Assembly (NCBI GenBank): GCA_021647535.1 | Contig: JAKIUO010000179.1 | Span: 1 to 5,825 of the forward strand | Direction of reading: 5' to 3' | Origin: Hyphomicrobiaceae bacterium | GTDB lineage: Bacteria > Pseudomonadota > Alphaproteobacteria > Rhizobiales > JAKIUO01 | Length of the DNA: 5,825 bases | Shown: positions 1-5,603 of the stretch, in pieces | Position numbering within the stretch: the first letter of the stretch is position 1 | Layout: each line of letters opens with the position of its first letter | Notes under the pieces: generated by a model | Told to the model about the DNA's origin: nothing | Database searches by the model: none | What the model saw: only the letters and a program-made list of their open reading frames with translations | Translations under genes and position numbers: made by a program

Positions 1-1
1 G

Positions 2-349
2 CTCGCCACCATGCCAGAGCTTTTGTTCGCCAACGCCTCTCCTATTGGCAAAAGCACTTATGATTTTCTTGCGACCTGGGTTTATGGGGCCATTTTTCTG
101 GCCATGCTGGTCTGGCTGATCGAGTTTGGCCACCGACGCGGCTCTGATTTATATGTCTGGGCGGCGCTTGCCACCTTTGCAGCCGAGGTTCTTTATATCT
201 ATTTTCGTATATTTGGGTCCCTGCTCGAAACCTCACTGTTTTTCTTTGTGGGGGGCGTTCTCACGCTCGGGCTGGCTTTTTTCCTCACTCATCTGCACAA
301 ACGTCTTGATGCCCCGCCCTCCGTTCCTCATCTGGAGGTCTCGAAATGA
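2..349 (+). CDS. DUF2157/DUF4401-like integral membrane protein, 3' end only
   Basis: The frame is open to the left edge, so this is most likely the C-terminal part of a longer protein, although an ATG at 11 would also give a 112-residue product. Three hydrophobic segments are visible, counted from that ATG: about residues 22-40, 47-69 and 71-93. The last loop and helix (YFRIFGSLLETSLFFFVGG) resemble the C-terminal end of DUF2157/DUF4401 multi-helix membrane proteins, whose function is unknown. A short hydrophilic tail ends in TGA at 347-349, which overlaps the ATG of the next gene by 4 bp, implying translational coupling. In many Proteobacteria a DUF2157/DUF4401 gene stands directly before a GDYXXLXY gene, and the next gene is exactly that, which supports the assignment. 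The family call rests on recalled similarity and gene order; that it is a membrane protein is clear. Confidence 0.75.
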   Translation, partial: LATMPELLFANASPIGKSTYDFLATWVYGAIFLAMLVWLIEFGHRRGSDLYVWAALATFAAEVLYIYFRIFGSLLETSLFFFVGGVLTLGLAFFLTHLHKRLDAPPSVPHLEVSK

Positions 350-1206
350 ACAGTTCAACACAAATAATTGGCATAAAGTCTCTGTTTGGCGCTCTGGCCA
401 CCGCGCTGTTCCTGACGATTATGTTGGGGTCAATGGTCTGGAGCCGTGTCTCCTTGTTGCAAGACGGCAAACAGATTGTCCTGAAAACACGACCCGTCGA
501 TCCGCGCGATTTTTTACGCGGCTATTATGTCCATCTCAATTATGATATCAGCCGCATCTCTCTTGATGAGCTGGCGCAGCCTGATGAACTGGAAAAAAAG
601 CGCCCGGCCTTTAAACGCCATAGCCTTATCTTCGTAAAACTACAACGTGGTGATGACGGTTTCTGGTCGCCCATATCTCTGCATCGCACAAAACCGACAA
701 GAGAATCAGGTAATGATCACCAGCCAGATGATATACTCATTCGCGGGCGCGTGCTCTATGGCACTTGTCCAGGCAGAGCCAATGCCCTGACCACTTGCAA
801 AGTCTCTATCCGCTATGGCATTGAGAAGTTTTTTGCACAAAAGAAACGTGCCAGGAAGCTGGAGAATTTCAGCCGACAGACAAGCCCCGAAATGGATGAG
901 CTTGATCGACGGCTCAAAGCGGCGCAAAAGGAATATAATCAAAAACTGCGCCTTTCACGCGACCAAAACCGCGAGCTCGGCAAGCGTAAAGCCATCAGGA
1001 CCCTGTCAAAAAGTCCTGAAATCGTCAAAATCCGCAAGCGTCTTAGAAAATTGCGCAAGCAGCACCGGATCTTGCGTGAACAAAACAACAAGGCCATGGC
1101 CAAGCGCTTTGCCGTCATTGTACGCGTTGACAAAAAAACCGGCGAAGCGGCCATCTCCGGCCTGCAACTGGATGGGCGTCAGATTTACGAAGAACCCCTG
1201 TTCTGA
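346..1206 (+). CDS. GDYXXLXY-family membrane-anchored protein with a large basic insert
   Basis: This 286-residue protein has one N-terminal membrane segment (about 11-31) followed by an extracytoplasmic-looking domain. The family signature lies at residues 59-66 (GYYVHLNY, after DPRDFLR); the Asp of the name-giving motif is Tyr60 here. Other family-like blocks are the IRGRV strand near 132, RYGIEKFF at 156-163 and the end block AAISGLQLDGRQIYEE near 268-283. Between about 170 and 252 is a Lys/Arg/Glu/Gln-rich segment, probably helical or coiled-coil, which makes the protein longer than the roughly 170-200 residues I expect for the family. Start: GGAGG at 334-338 lies 7 nt before ATG 346, which overlaps the upstream stop. 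The family has no established function. It probably works with the upstream membrane protein. Its 3' end overlaps the convergent rhomboid gene by 22 bp. Confidence 0.85.
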   Translation: MNSSTQIIGIKSLFGALATALFLTIMLGSMVWSRVSLLQDGKQIVLKTRPVDPRDFLRGYYVHLNYDISRISLDELAQPDELEKKRPAFKRHSLIFVKLQRGDDGFWSPISLHRTKPTRESGNDHQPDDILIRGRVLYGTCPGRANALTTCKVSIRYGIEKFFAQKKRARKLENFSRQTSPEMDELDRRLKAAQKEYNQKLRLSRDQNRELGKRKAIRTLSKSPEIVKIRKRLRKLRKQHRILREQNNKAMAKRFAVIVRVDKKTGEAAISGLQLDGRQIYEEPLF

Positions 1207-1973
1207 TCAAAAGTCGGATCAATAGGCTCTTTGGGATGATCGAACAGACTAAACAATAAAAGACCTGCGAGAAATCCACCAATATGGGCCTCCCAGGCGA
1301 TAGGATTATCTCCCTGCCCCATGGAGAGCACACCGATCCCCGACAATATATTCATCAACAGCCAGATCGCCAATACCCCTAAAACACGACTGTCTTTCAG
1401 GGTCTCTGTCAATGTCTTCATCGGCACCGCCCACAATTCTCCTCGCCCCTCCTCGTTCACATGACCATGGTCAGGAACGCTGAAGATAAAACGAATGGCC
1501 GCCGCCATATGCCCCGAAACGGCACCAGAGGCCCCAATCACCGGCACCAGCTCGCCCCAGTGGGTCAATAAATGAGCGAAAGCGGCAAACAGCGAACAAA
1601 CTAAAGAAAAAGCCAGAAAACGCCAGGCTCCCAACCGCTTGGCCACCGCGCTCCCCATGGCCAGCATCCAGATACTGTTGACCCCGAGATGGGTTACATC
1701 GCCATGCAGAAAATTATAGGTGACAAAAGAGGTGAAGCCAGCAAGACCGCTCGCCAGCAGCCCGTCCACATAGCGCGCGGGTATAAACGCCATCTCGATC
1801 AAAAAGGTGAGATCCTGGCCCGGCGTCAATAAAGACCGTCCAAAATGAACCAACGCAAAAAGACCAATCAGAACAAGAATGACAGTTGGCACGTTAAACA
1901 TTGGCACACGCGCCTCTGCCATAGGTTGATCGGGGTCCTGTTGCCGCCGATCTGTTTCATACTGGTCCGTCAC
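1185..1973 (-). CDS. Rhomboid-family intramembrane serine protease
   Basis: Rhomboids cleave membrane proteins within or near the bilayer using a Ser-His dyad. Numbered from the chosen start (262 residues), the nucleophile is Ser149 in GASGAVSG (147-154) and the partner is His230 in the last helix (AWEAHIGGFLAG). TM2 carries the family pattern HGDVTHLGVN, with His90, His95 and Asn99. Six or so hydrophobic segments are visible (about 27-45, 72-88, 96-112, 116-136, 145-165, 197-215, 228-244), with a short polar loop at 166-195. I chose GTG 1973 because AAGGGG at 1984-1979 lies 5 nt upstream. An ATG at 1922 has no good ribosome site, and the frame open further upstream (to 2189) reads through leader sequence with no family similarity. 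The substrate is unknown. The 3' end overlaps the GDYXXLXY gene tail-to-tail (1185-1206). Confidence 0.9.
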   Translation of the reverse strand: MTDQYETDRRQQDPDQPMAEARVPMFNVPTVILVLIGLFALVHFGRSLLTPGQDLTFLIEMAFIPARYVDGLLASGLAGFTSFVTYNFLHGDVTHLGVNSIWMLAMGSAVAKRLGAWRFLAFSLVCSLFAAFAHLLTHWGELVPVIGASGAVSGHMAAAIRFIFSVPDHGHVNEEGRGELWAVPMKTLTETLKDSRVLGVLAIWLLMNILSGIGVLSMGQGDNPIAWEAHIGGFLAGLLLFSLFDHPKEPIDPTFDQNRGSS

Positions 1974-2228
1974 ACAATCCCCTTTTCGTTCAACAAGGGG
2001 GTTCGCCCCGTTCTTAACCACACAAATCAACCAAGCCTGCGACCGAAACTGCCGGTTTTTCGCTATTTTTCGAAACTGGCATGTAATTCGCGTTTGTTGT
2101 TGCCATGAGGGGGCCTGATCTGCCTTTGAGCACTCCAAACACGAGAAGCCCGAAGCGATCATTGAGCTCATAAACTGTAACCCTGTCAAGAGTTGGGCAC
2201 GCCACAGCTTGCCCGTTGGAACAAACGT
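1974..2228. promoter_or_regulatory. Divergent intergenic region between rhomboid and PAS_5 genes
   Basis: About 255 bp separate the two chosen start codons, so promoters for both directions should lie here. No convincing -35/-10 pair stands out in either direction. A near repeat of CGAAACTG occurs twice (about 2044-2051 and 2080-2087) on either side of a T-rich stretch. Frames open through this region in both directions show no recognisable protein features and are treated as non-coding. Confidence 0.4.
1979..2009 (-). promoter_or_regulatory. Rhomboid leader: Shine-Dalgarno with two alternative hairpins
   Basis: Read on the - strand, the leader holds in order GGGG (2009-2006), CGAA loop bases, CCCCC followed by TT (2001-1995), a 10-nt spacer, then AAGGGG (1984-1979), which is the ribosome site for GTG 1973. 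The C-run can pair with the first GGGG, giving a tight GC hairpin, or with AAGGGG, giving a 6-bp stem over the ribosome site. The two pairings exclude each other. The complementarity is read directly from the sequence. Any role in translation control is inference, and the transcript start is unknown. Confidence 0.4.
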
Positions 2229-2843
2229 ATGAAACAGACCGCTAGCCTTTGGCTCTATTCCTACTGGAATGAACTTCGAAATGGGCGCAAGGCCCCCAAC
2301 CGCTTTGAAATAGAACCGGTAAAAATCGGCCCGCTCCTACCAGAAACCTTCATTCTGGAAACAGATGACACACGCAGTTTTCGCTTTCGTCTGGCCGGAA
2401 CCAGAATTTGCGAAACCTATGGCTATGAGCTTAAGGGGCTTGATTTCATCTCGTTCTGGAAGGACCGCAACGAACGCGAAGCCATCGAAAGCCTGTTGCA
2501 CACCATCAAGGAAGACGGCAGCGCCGGGTTGCTTGATTTCACGGCTTTCAATGATGAAGGGGAAGCGTGCCGTTTTGAAATCCTGCTGCTGCCGCTGATC
2601 CATTCTGGCGATTGCGTCAATCGTATCATGGGTTCCCTGTCACCGATTGATGACCCTTACTGGCTCGGGACAAGTCCGCTGAAATCACAAACCCTTGATG
2701 ATCTTGAACTCATCTGGCCGGAAAATAATATAAATTTTTCAAGAGGCCGGAACAATAATCTCTCCATACTCCCCTCTGGAGAGGGCCGCATCGTCAGCGC
2801 CAATGGCCGCCTGTTCCGCGTGCTTGAAGGCGGCAAGAACTGA
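2229..2843 (+). CDS. PAS_5-family PAS domain protein (Alphaproteobacteria-type)
   Basis: This 204-residue soluble protein matches the PAS_5 (formerly DUF1388) pattern almost end to end. It has an N-terminal YSYWNELRNGR block (10-20) with PNRFEIEP after it, then LLPETFILE (36-44), FRFRLAGTRIC (51-61), YGYELKG (64-70), a second strand set ending in FEILLLPL (116-123), RIMGSLSP (132-139) and YWLG (144-147). A lower-complexity tail with Asn and Arg follows. It has no kinase, HTH, GGDEF or other output domain, so it may be a stand-alone sensor or protein-binding module; ligand and partner are unknown. ATG 2229 is preferred because it places the YW block close to the N-terminus as I expect in homologs. 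An in-frame TTG at 2193 is a weaker alternative. It ends 36 bp from the convergent lipoprotein gene with no clear terminator between them. Confidence 0.85.
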   Translation: MKQTASLWLYSYWNELRNGRKAPNRFEIEPVKIGPLLPETFILETDDTRSFRFRLAGTRICETYGYELKGLDFISFWKDRNEREAIESLLHTIKEDGSAGLLDFTAFNDEGEACRFEILLLPLIHSGDCVNRIMGSLSPIDDPYWLGTSPLKSQTLDDLELIWPENNINFSRGRNNNLSILPSGEGRIVSANGRLFRVLEGGKN

Positions 2844-2879
2844 TTTCTTCAAACCAATCCTTGTCAACCGCCATTATTT

Positions 2880-3188
2880 TCAGCGTCGGCCCGCCGAACG
2901 GTAATGGATACCGTATTTACGAGACATGCATTGTTCCGCTCGACTTAATAATTGAGCGGCACGCTGTTCGTTTTTCTGCCGGTGACGAGACGCCTTGAGA
3001 AGCCTGATAGCCTTGCCGCGCGCCCGCCGATAACCGCAATTGTTCTTGGCGGCGGCAAGTCTCGACAAAGAAACTGCATTCCCTCCAACAGAACTCCACC
3101 CCTTGGTAGCAGGATTGCAGGCCGATAAAATCATGCCCGACAGGCTTATAATCAAAATTTTGATCCCGATATCACGATCAAACCCCAT
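2880..3188 (-). CDS. Small basic lipoprotein, unknown function
   Basis: The product is 102 residues. A charged n-region (MGFDRDIGIK) and a hydrophobic core (about 11-21) lead into a lipobox Leu21-Ser-Ala-Cys24, so signal peptidase II processing and lipid anchoring are expected. Asn at position +2 after the Cys argues against the inner-membrane retention signal used in E. coli. The mature part is strongly basic, rich in Arg and Lys, with a probable helix at about 55-88 (AIRLLKASRHRQKNEQRAAQLLSRAEQ). Two further cysteines (Cys51, Cys87) flank that helix and could form a disulfide in the periplasm. Start: ATG 3188 has AAGGAG 9 nt upstream. The open frame extends to 3248 but has no support there. 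I do not recognise a family. It appears to be its own transcription unit, divergent from moaE. Confidence 0.75.
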   Translation of the reverse strand: MGFDRDIGIKILIISLSGMILSACNPATKGWSSVGGNAVSLSRLAAAKNNCGYRRARGKAIRLLKASRHRQKNEQRAAQLLSRAEQCMSRKYGIHYRSAGRR

Positions 3189-3463
3189 CACCGCCTTCTC
3201 CTTTTTATTGAACCCATTTCCAAATATGATCCGTTTTTGACGCCCCATCCTAAAACTACCGCATGGACGAATTGACTAAATATGTGCAAAATCAGGGATG
3301 AACCCAAATACACTTTGAATGAACAAGCAACGCCTCATTCGCACACTACCTATGGTAGCGTTAACAAATAATGAACTACTTAATGGTGTATAGGGGGAAT
3401 ATAGTATAAAAATACTCATACTGAAGATACACACACGACCGGCTCAACAAAGAGGTATTCTTC
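3189..3463. promoter_or_regulatory. A+T-rich divergent region upstream of moaE and the lipoprotein gene
   Basis: This 275-bp gap must hold promoters for both directions. The segment 3361-3420 is only about 25% G+C and is the likeliest moaE promoter area; TATAGT at 3400-3405 and TGTATA at 3387-3392 are possible -10 elements, but neither has a well-spaced -35. Two perfect short palindromes occur: CTACC-TAT-GGTAG (3346-3358) and AGTAT-AAAA-ATACT (3403-3416). No open frame with protein-like features was found, and no molybdenum-cofactor riboswitch was recognised. Confidence 0.4.
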
Positions 3464-3958
3464 GTGATCAAAGTGCAAACAGAAGACTTCAATATATCTA
3501 CTGAAATCAGAATATTAAAGAATGATCGTCATGATGTAGGCGCTATTGTTAGTTTTATTGGAACTGTTCGTCAAGACAAAATTAATACAAATAAAGACAG
3601 TAGAATATTACTCTCCATGTTACTGGAGCACTATCCCGGTATGACAGAGAGAGAATTAAAGCGCATTGAGAAAGAAGCGCTCGACAGGTGGGATTTACAA
3701 GATTGTCTGATTATTCATCGCTATGGAGAACTTCTGCCTGGTGAAAATATTGTCCTTGTCATCACCCTGTCCCGGCATCGCAAAGACGCGTTCGAAGCCG
3801 CCTCTTTTCTGATGGACTACCTCAAAACCTGCGCCCCCTTCTGGAAAAAGGAAAAGTTTGCCCAGCAAGGCGTCAGCCAGGCTGCCAGTCAAGCTAATTG
3901 GGTCGAGAGCAAAGATGAGGATATGGAAGCCACAAAAGCCTGGCAAAAGGGGGAATAG
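3464..3958 (+). CDS. moaE: Molybdopterin synthase catalytic (large) subunit MoaE
   Basis: MoaE pairs with the sulfur carrier MoaD to convert cyclic pyranopterin monophosphate into molybdopterin, adding the two dithiolene sulfurs in the cytoplasm. The 164 residues align well with E. coli MoaE (150 residues): GAIVSFIGTVR at 26-36, LLEHYPGMTE at 53-62, IIHRYGELLPGE at 83-94 and AFEAASFLMDYLKTCAPFWKKE at 109-130. Active-site counterparts are present: Arg36, His105-Arg106, Lys121 and Lys128 (E. coli Arg39, His103-Arg104, Lys119, Lys126). Start is GTG 3464 with AGAGG about 8 nt upstream. No moaD lies next to it, so the small subunit must come from elsewhere. Codon use is odd: the first third is about 30% G+C with many AT-ending codons, rising to about 55% by codon 110-125. 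The conserved residues appear intact throughout. Confidence 0.93.
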   Translation: MIKVQTEDFNISTEIRILKNDRHDVGAIVSFIGTVRQDKINTNKDSRILLSMLLEHYPGMTERELKRIEKEALDRWDLQDCLIIHRYGELLPGENIVLVITLSRHRKDAFEAASFLMDYLKTCAPFWKKEKFAQQGVSQAASQANWVESKDEDMEATKAWQKGE

Positions 3959-3980
3959 CGCCCTTTGCACCTATTCGGGA

Positions 3981-4013
3981 TAAGAAAAAGTTGAGTTGAG
4001 CTCAGCTCAACTT
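3981..4013 (-). terminator. Rho-independent terminator of ilvE
   Basis: A 26-bp palindrome (3988-4013) has 13-bp arms with a single T:G mismatch (3996/4005). On the - strand it is followed by TTTTCTTA, the expected U-rich tail. The ilvE stop codon (4002-4004) lies inside the stem. The other strand has no T-run after the stem, so efficient termination is predicted mainly for ilvE, although the hairpin also lies 29 bp past the moaE stop. Confidence 0.75.
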
Positions 4014-4883
4014 GCCACGCACCAGCAAAGAGTAATCCTCCATCAATTGACGGGTGATTTCGCCCGGCGCAAAACTATACTCGCCAATTTTTGAAACGGG
4101 GGTCACTTCGGCAGCCGATCCTGTGAGAAAACATTGATCAAAATCAGCCATTTCCTCGGGCATGATGACACGTTCAACGACTTCAATACCGCGCTTTTTG
4201 GCCAGATCAATGACGGTGCGCCGTGTAATGCCATCAAGGAAGCAATCGGCAATTGGCGTATGCACGACATCACCTATGACAAAAAAAACATTGGCACCGG
4301 TGGCCTCAGCTACCCGCCCCCGCCAGTCGAGGAAAAAGGCATCGGTAAAGCCAAGGCGCTCCGCCTTGTGCTTTTCGATCGTGCAGATCATGTAAAGCCC
4401 GGCGGCCTTGGCCTGTGTAGGTCCCGTTGCCGGATCGGGACGCCTGTAATCGGCAATGCGCAGGGTGATCCCCTTCATCTTTTGCTCGGGGTCAAAATAT
4501 GAGCCCCACTCCCAGGCAGAAATCGACATATGGATTTTGGTTTTTGGCGCAGAAATGCCCATATCCTCAGCCCCGCGCCAGGCGATGGGGCGCACATAAC
4601 CATCGCTCAAACCTTGCGCCTTAACGGTTTCAATGCAGGCCTGATTGATCTCTTCTACCGACCACGGGATTTCGAAATCGAGATATCTGGCACTCTCGTG
4701 CAAACGCGTCGAGTGCTCGTCAAGTTTGAAAATCTTGCCATCATAAACTCGCATACCCTCAAAAACACCCGAACCATAATGCAAGGCATGGGTCAGAATA
4801 TGCAGCTTGGCATCGCGCCAGGGCATCAGCTTGCCATCCATCCAGATCCAACCGTCACGATCCTCATAGCTGCCATCTGTCAT
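4002..4883 (-). CDS. ilvE: Branched-chain amino acid aminotransferase (fold-type IV PLP enzyme)
   Basis: IlvE transfers the amino group between glutamate and the 2-oxo acids of valine, leucine and isoleucine, the last step of their synthesis. Numbered from ATG 4883 (293 residues), it shows IWMDGKLMPWRDAKLHILTHALHYG (13-37), FEGMRVYDG (41-49), YVRPIAWRG (96-104), the probable PLP lysine Lys159 in QAKAAGLY, Glu193 in VAEATGANVFFV (191-202), CFLDGITRRTVIDLAKKRGIEVVER (214-238) and CFLTGSAAEVTPV (251-263). It looks complete and closely follows the alphaproteobacterial form. Start choice: ATG 4883 sets the DG-x-IW block at the position I recall for homologs. ATG 4904 and ATG 4979 are also in frame, but the extra 7 or 32 residues look unconserved, and the longer one would cover the operator-like dyad at 4935-4963. 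It is divergent from the MarR gene. Confidence 0.93.
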   Translation of the reverse strand: MTDGSYEDRDGWIWMDGKLMPWRDAKLHILTHALHYGSGVFEGMRVYDGKIFKLDEHSTRLHESARYLDFEIPWSVEEINQACIETVKAQGLSDGYVRPIAWRGAEDMGISAPKTKIHMSISAWEWGSYFDPEQKMKGITLRIADYRRPDPATGPTQAKAAGLYMICTIEKHKAERLGFTDAFFLDWRGRVAEATGANVFFVIGDVVHTPIADCFLDGITRRTVIDLAKKRGIEVVERVIMPEEMADFDQCFLTGSAAEVTPVSKIGEYSFAPGEITRQLMEDYSLLVRGKLS

Positions 4884-5021
4884 CTGACCTATTCCATCTG
4901 CCATAGTCTCAGGCTGTTGTTTGTGTATACTTGATGATAAGGCTTTTGGCGTGCCGCTTATCAGTTTAAAAGAGTTCATGTTTGAGGCTCATATTTATCA
5001 AACAGGGGAAAATAAGTCAAC
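4884..5021. promoter_or_regulatory. ilvE/MarR divergent control region with two dyads
   Basis: This 138-bp region holds two separate inverted repeats: TGATAAG-N15-CTTATCA (4935-4941/4957-4963) and TGTTTGA-N12-TCAAACA (4979-4985/4998-5004). The second ends 17 bp before the MarR start and touches its probable ribosome site (AGGGGA, 5004-5009). MarR-type proteins commonly bind dyads next to their own gene, so autoregulation is plausible. No clear sigma-70 promoter pair was identified. The repeats are seen directly; the operator role is inferred. Confidence 0.45.
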
Positions 5022-5558
5022 ATGGCTGACATAATTAACAAAGACGCTGCCGCGCCCCGCTCTGACCTGCAAGAAACCACGCCAGATCAGGAAGAGCCGC
5101 CACACGCGCTTGTCGAGTTGATCGAGCTATTATTCTTTGCCTATCGCGACTTTACCAATGACCCTGACACTATACTTGATGAAATCGGCTTTGGCCGGGC
5201 CCATCACCGCGTCTTGCATTTTGTCAACCACTATCCCGGCCTGCGGGTTGCGGATTTGCTTGATATCCTCAAAATAACCAAACAAAGTCTGGCGCGCGTT
5301 CTCAAACAATTGGTGGATGAAGGCATGATCGAACAAAGGCCCGGCCCATCGGATCGGCGCGAACGCCGCCTGTTCTCCACGCAGCGCGGTCAAAAACTGG
5401 CCAGGCGCCTGATGGAACCACAATTGCACCGCATCAATAAAGCGTTGAAATTGTCTGGAATGGAAAGTGAAGAGATCAGCCGGAAACTGCTGTATAATAT
5501 GATCAACACACACGAGCACGAAGCGATCGAGGAGCTGTTTTCCCGCCAACGCTCTTAG
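5022..5558 (+). CDS. MarR-family transcriptional regulator, PetP-like
   Basis: This is a 178-residue winged-helix DNA-binding protein. A disordered, acidic Pro/Gln-rich N-terminus (1-27) precedes the first dimerisation helix. The segment FGRAHHRVLHFVNHYPGLRVADLLDILKITKQSLARVLKQLVDEGMIE (57-104) holds the helix-turn-helix, with the recognition helix near 86-100. The wing has RPGPSDRRERRLFST (106-120) with the conserved Asp111-Arg112-Arg113, and C-terminal helices for dimerisation follow. In Rhodobacter capsulatus a small regulator, PetP, precedes the response regulator PetR, required for cytochrome bc1 expression. The GRAHHRVL and ITKQSL stretches and the response regulator 45 bp downstream fit that pair, but orthology is inference. 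ATG 5022 has only a distant AGGGGA (12 nt away). The ligand or signal is not evident. Confidence 0.85.
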   Translation: MADIINKDAAAPRSDLQETTPDQEEPPHALVELIELLFFAYRDFTNDPDTILDEIGFGRAHHRVLHFVNHYPGLRVADLLDILKITKQSLARVLKQLVDEGMIEQRPGPSDRRERRLFSTQRGQKLARRLMEPQLHRINKALKLSGMESEEISRKLLYNMINTHEHEAIEELFSRQRS

Positions 5559-5603
5559 GGCCTGCTTCATTATCCCTGTTAGGCAGCTTAGAAAAGACCA
5601 GAT

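Noticed and set aside
706..1154. Open frames on both strands within the basic insert of the GDYXXLXY gene, considered as a frameshift or nested gene
   Set aside because: The main frame regains family-like sequence after the insert, so no frameshift is needed, and the alternative frames lack motifs.
2044..2087. Repeated CGAAACTG considered as an operator pair
   Set aside because: Two 8-bp copies in a T-rich region are weak evidence alone; noted only under the intergenic region.
1845..2108. Open frame on the + strand antisense to the rhomboid 5' end
   Set aside because: Low-complexity Asn/Lys/His composition, no motif, and it overlaps a well-supported gene.
1974..2189. N-terminal extension of the rhomboid frame up to a TTG at 2189
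   Set aside because: The added 72 residues are polar with scattered Cys and no rhomboid similarity, while GTG 1973 has a strong, well-spaced ribosome site.
2193..2228. TTG start for the PAS_5 gene
   Set aside because: It has no good ribosome site, and the added 12 residues have no family match.
3361..3383. Two TTAA boxes considered as a CtrA binding site
   Set aside because: The spacing is 15 bp rather than the 7 bp of the TTAA-N7-TTAA consensus.
4530..4934. Long + strand open frame opposite ilvE
   Set aside because: It is antisense to conserved ilvE coding sequence and has no recognisable domain.
4884..4979. 32-residue N-terminal extension of ilvE from ATG 4979
   Set aside because: It is not like the family N-terminus and would cover one dyad; ATG 4883 gives the expected length. 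ATG 4904 remains possible.
5559..5603. Possible terminator between the MarR gene and the response regulator
   Set aside because: Only 3-4 bp of pairing (CCT/AGG) and no T-run were found.
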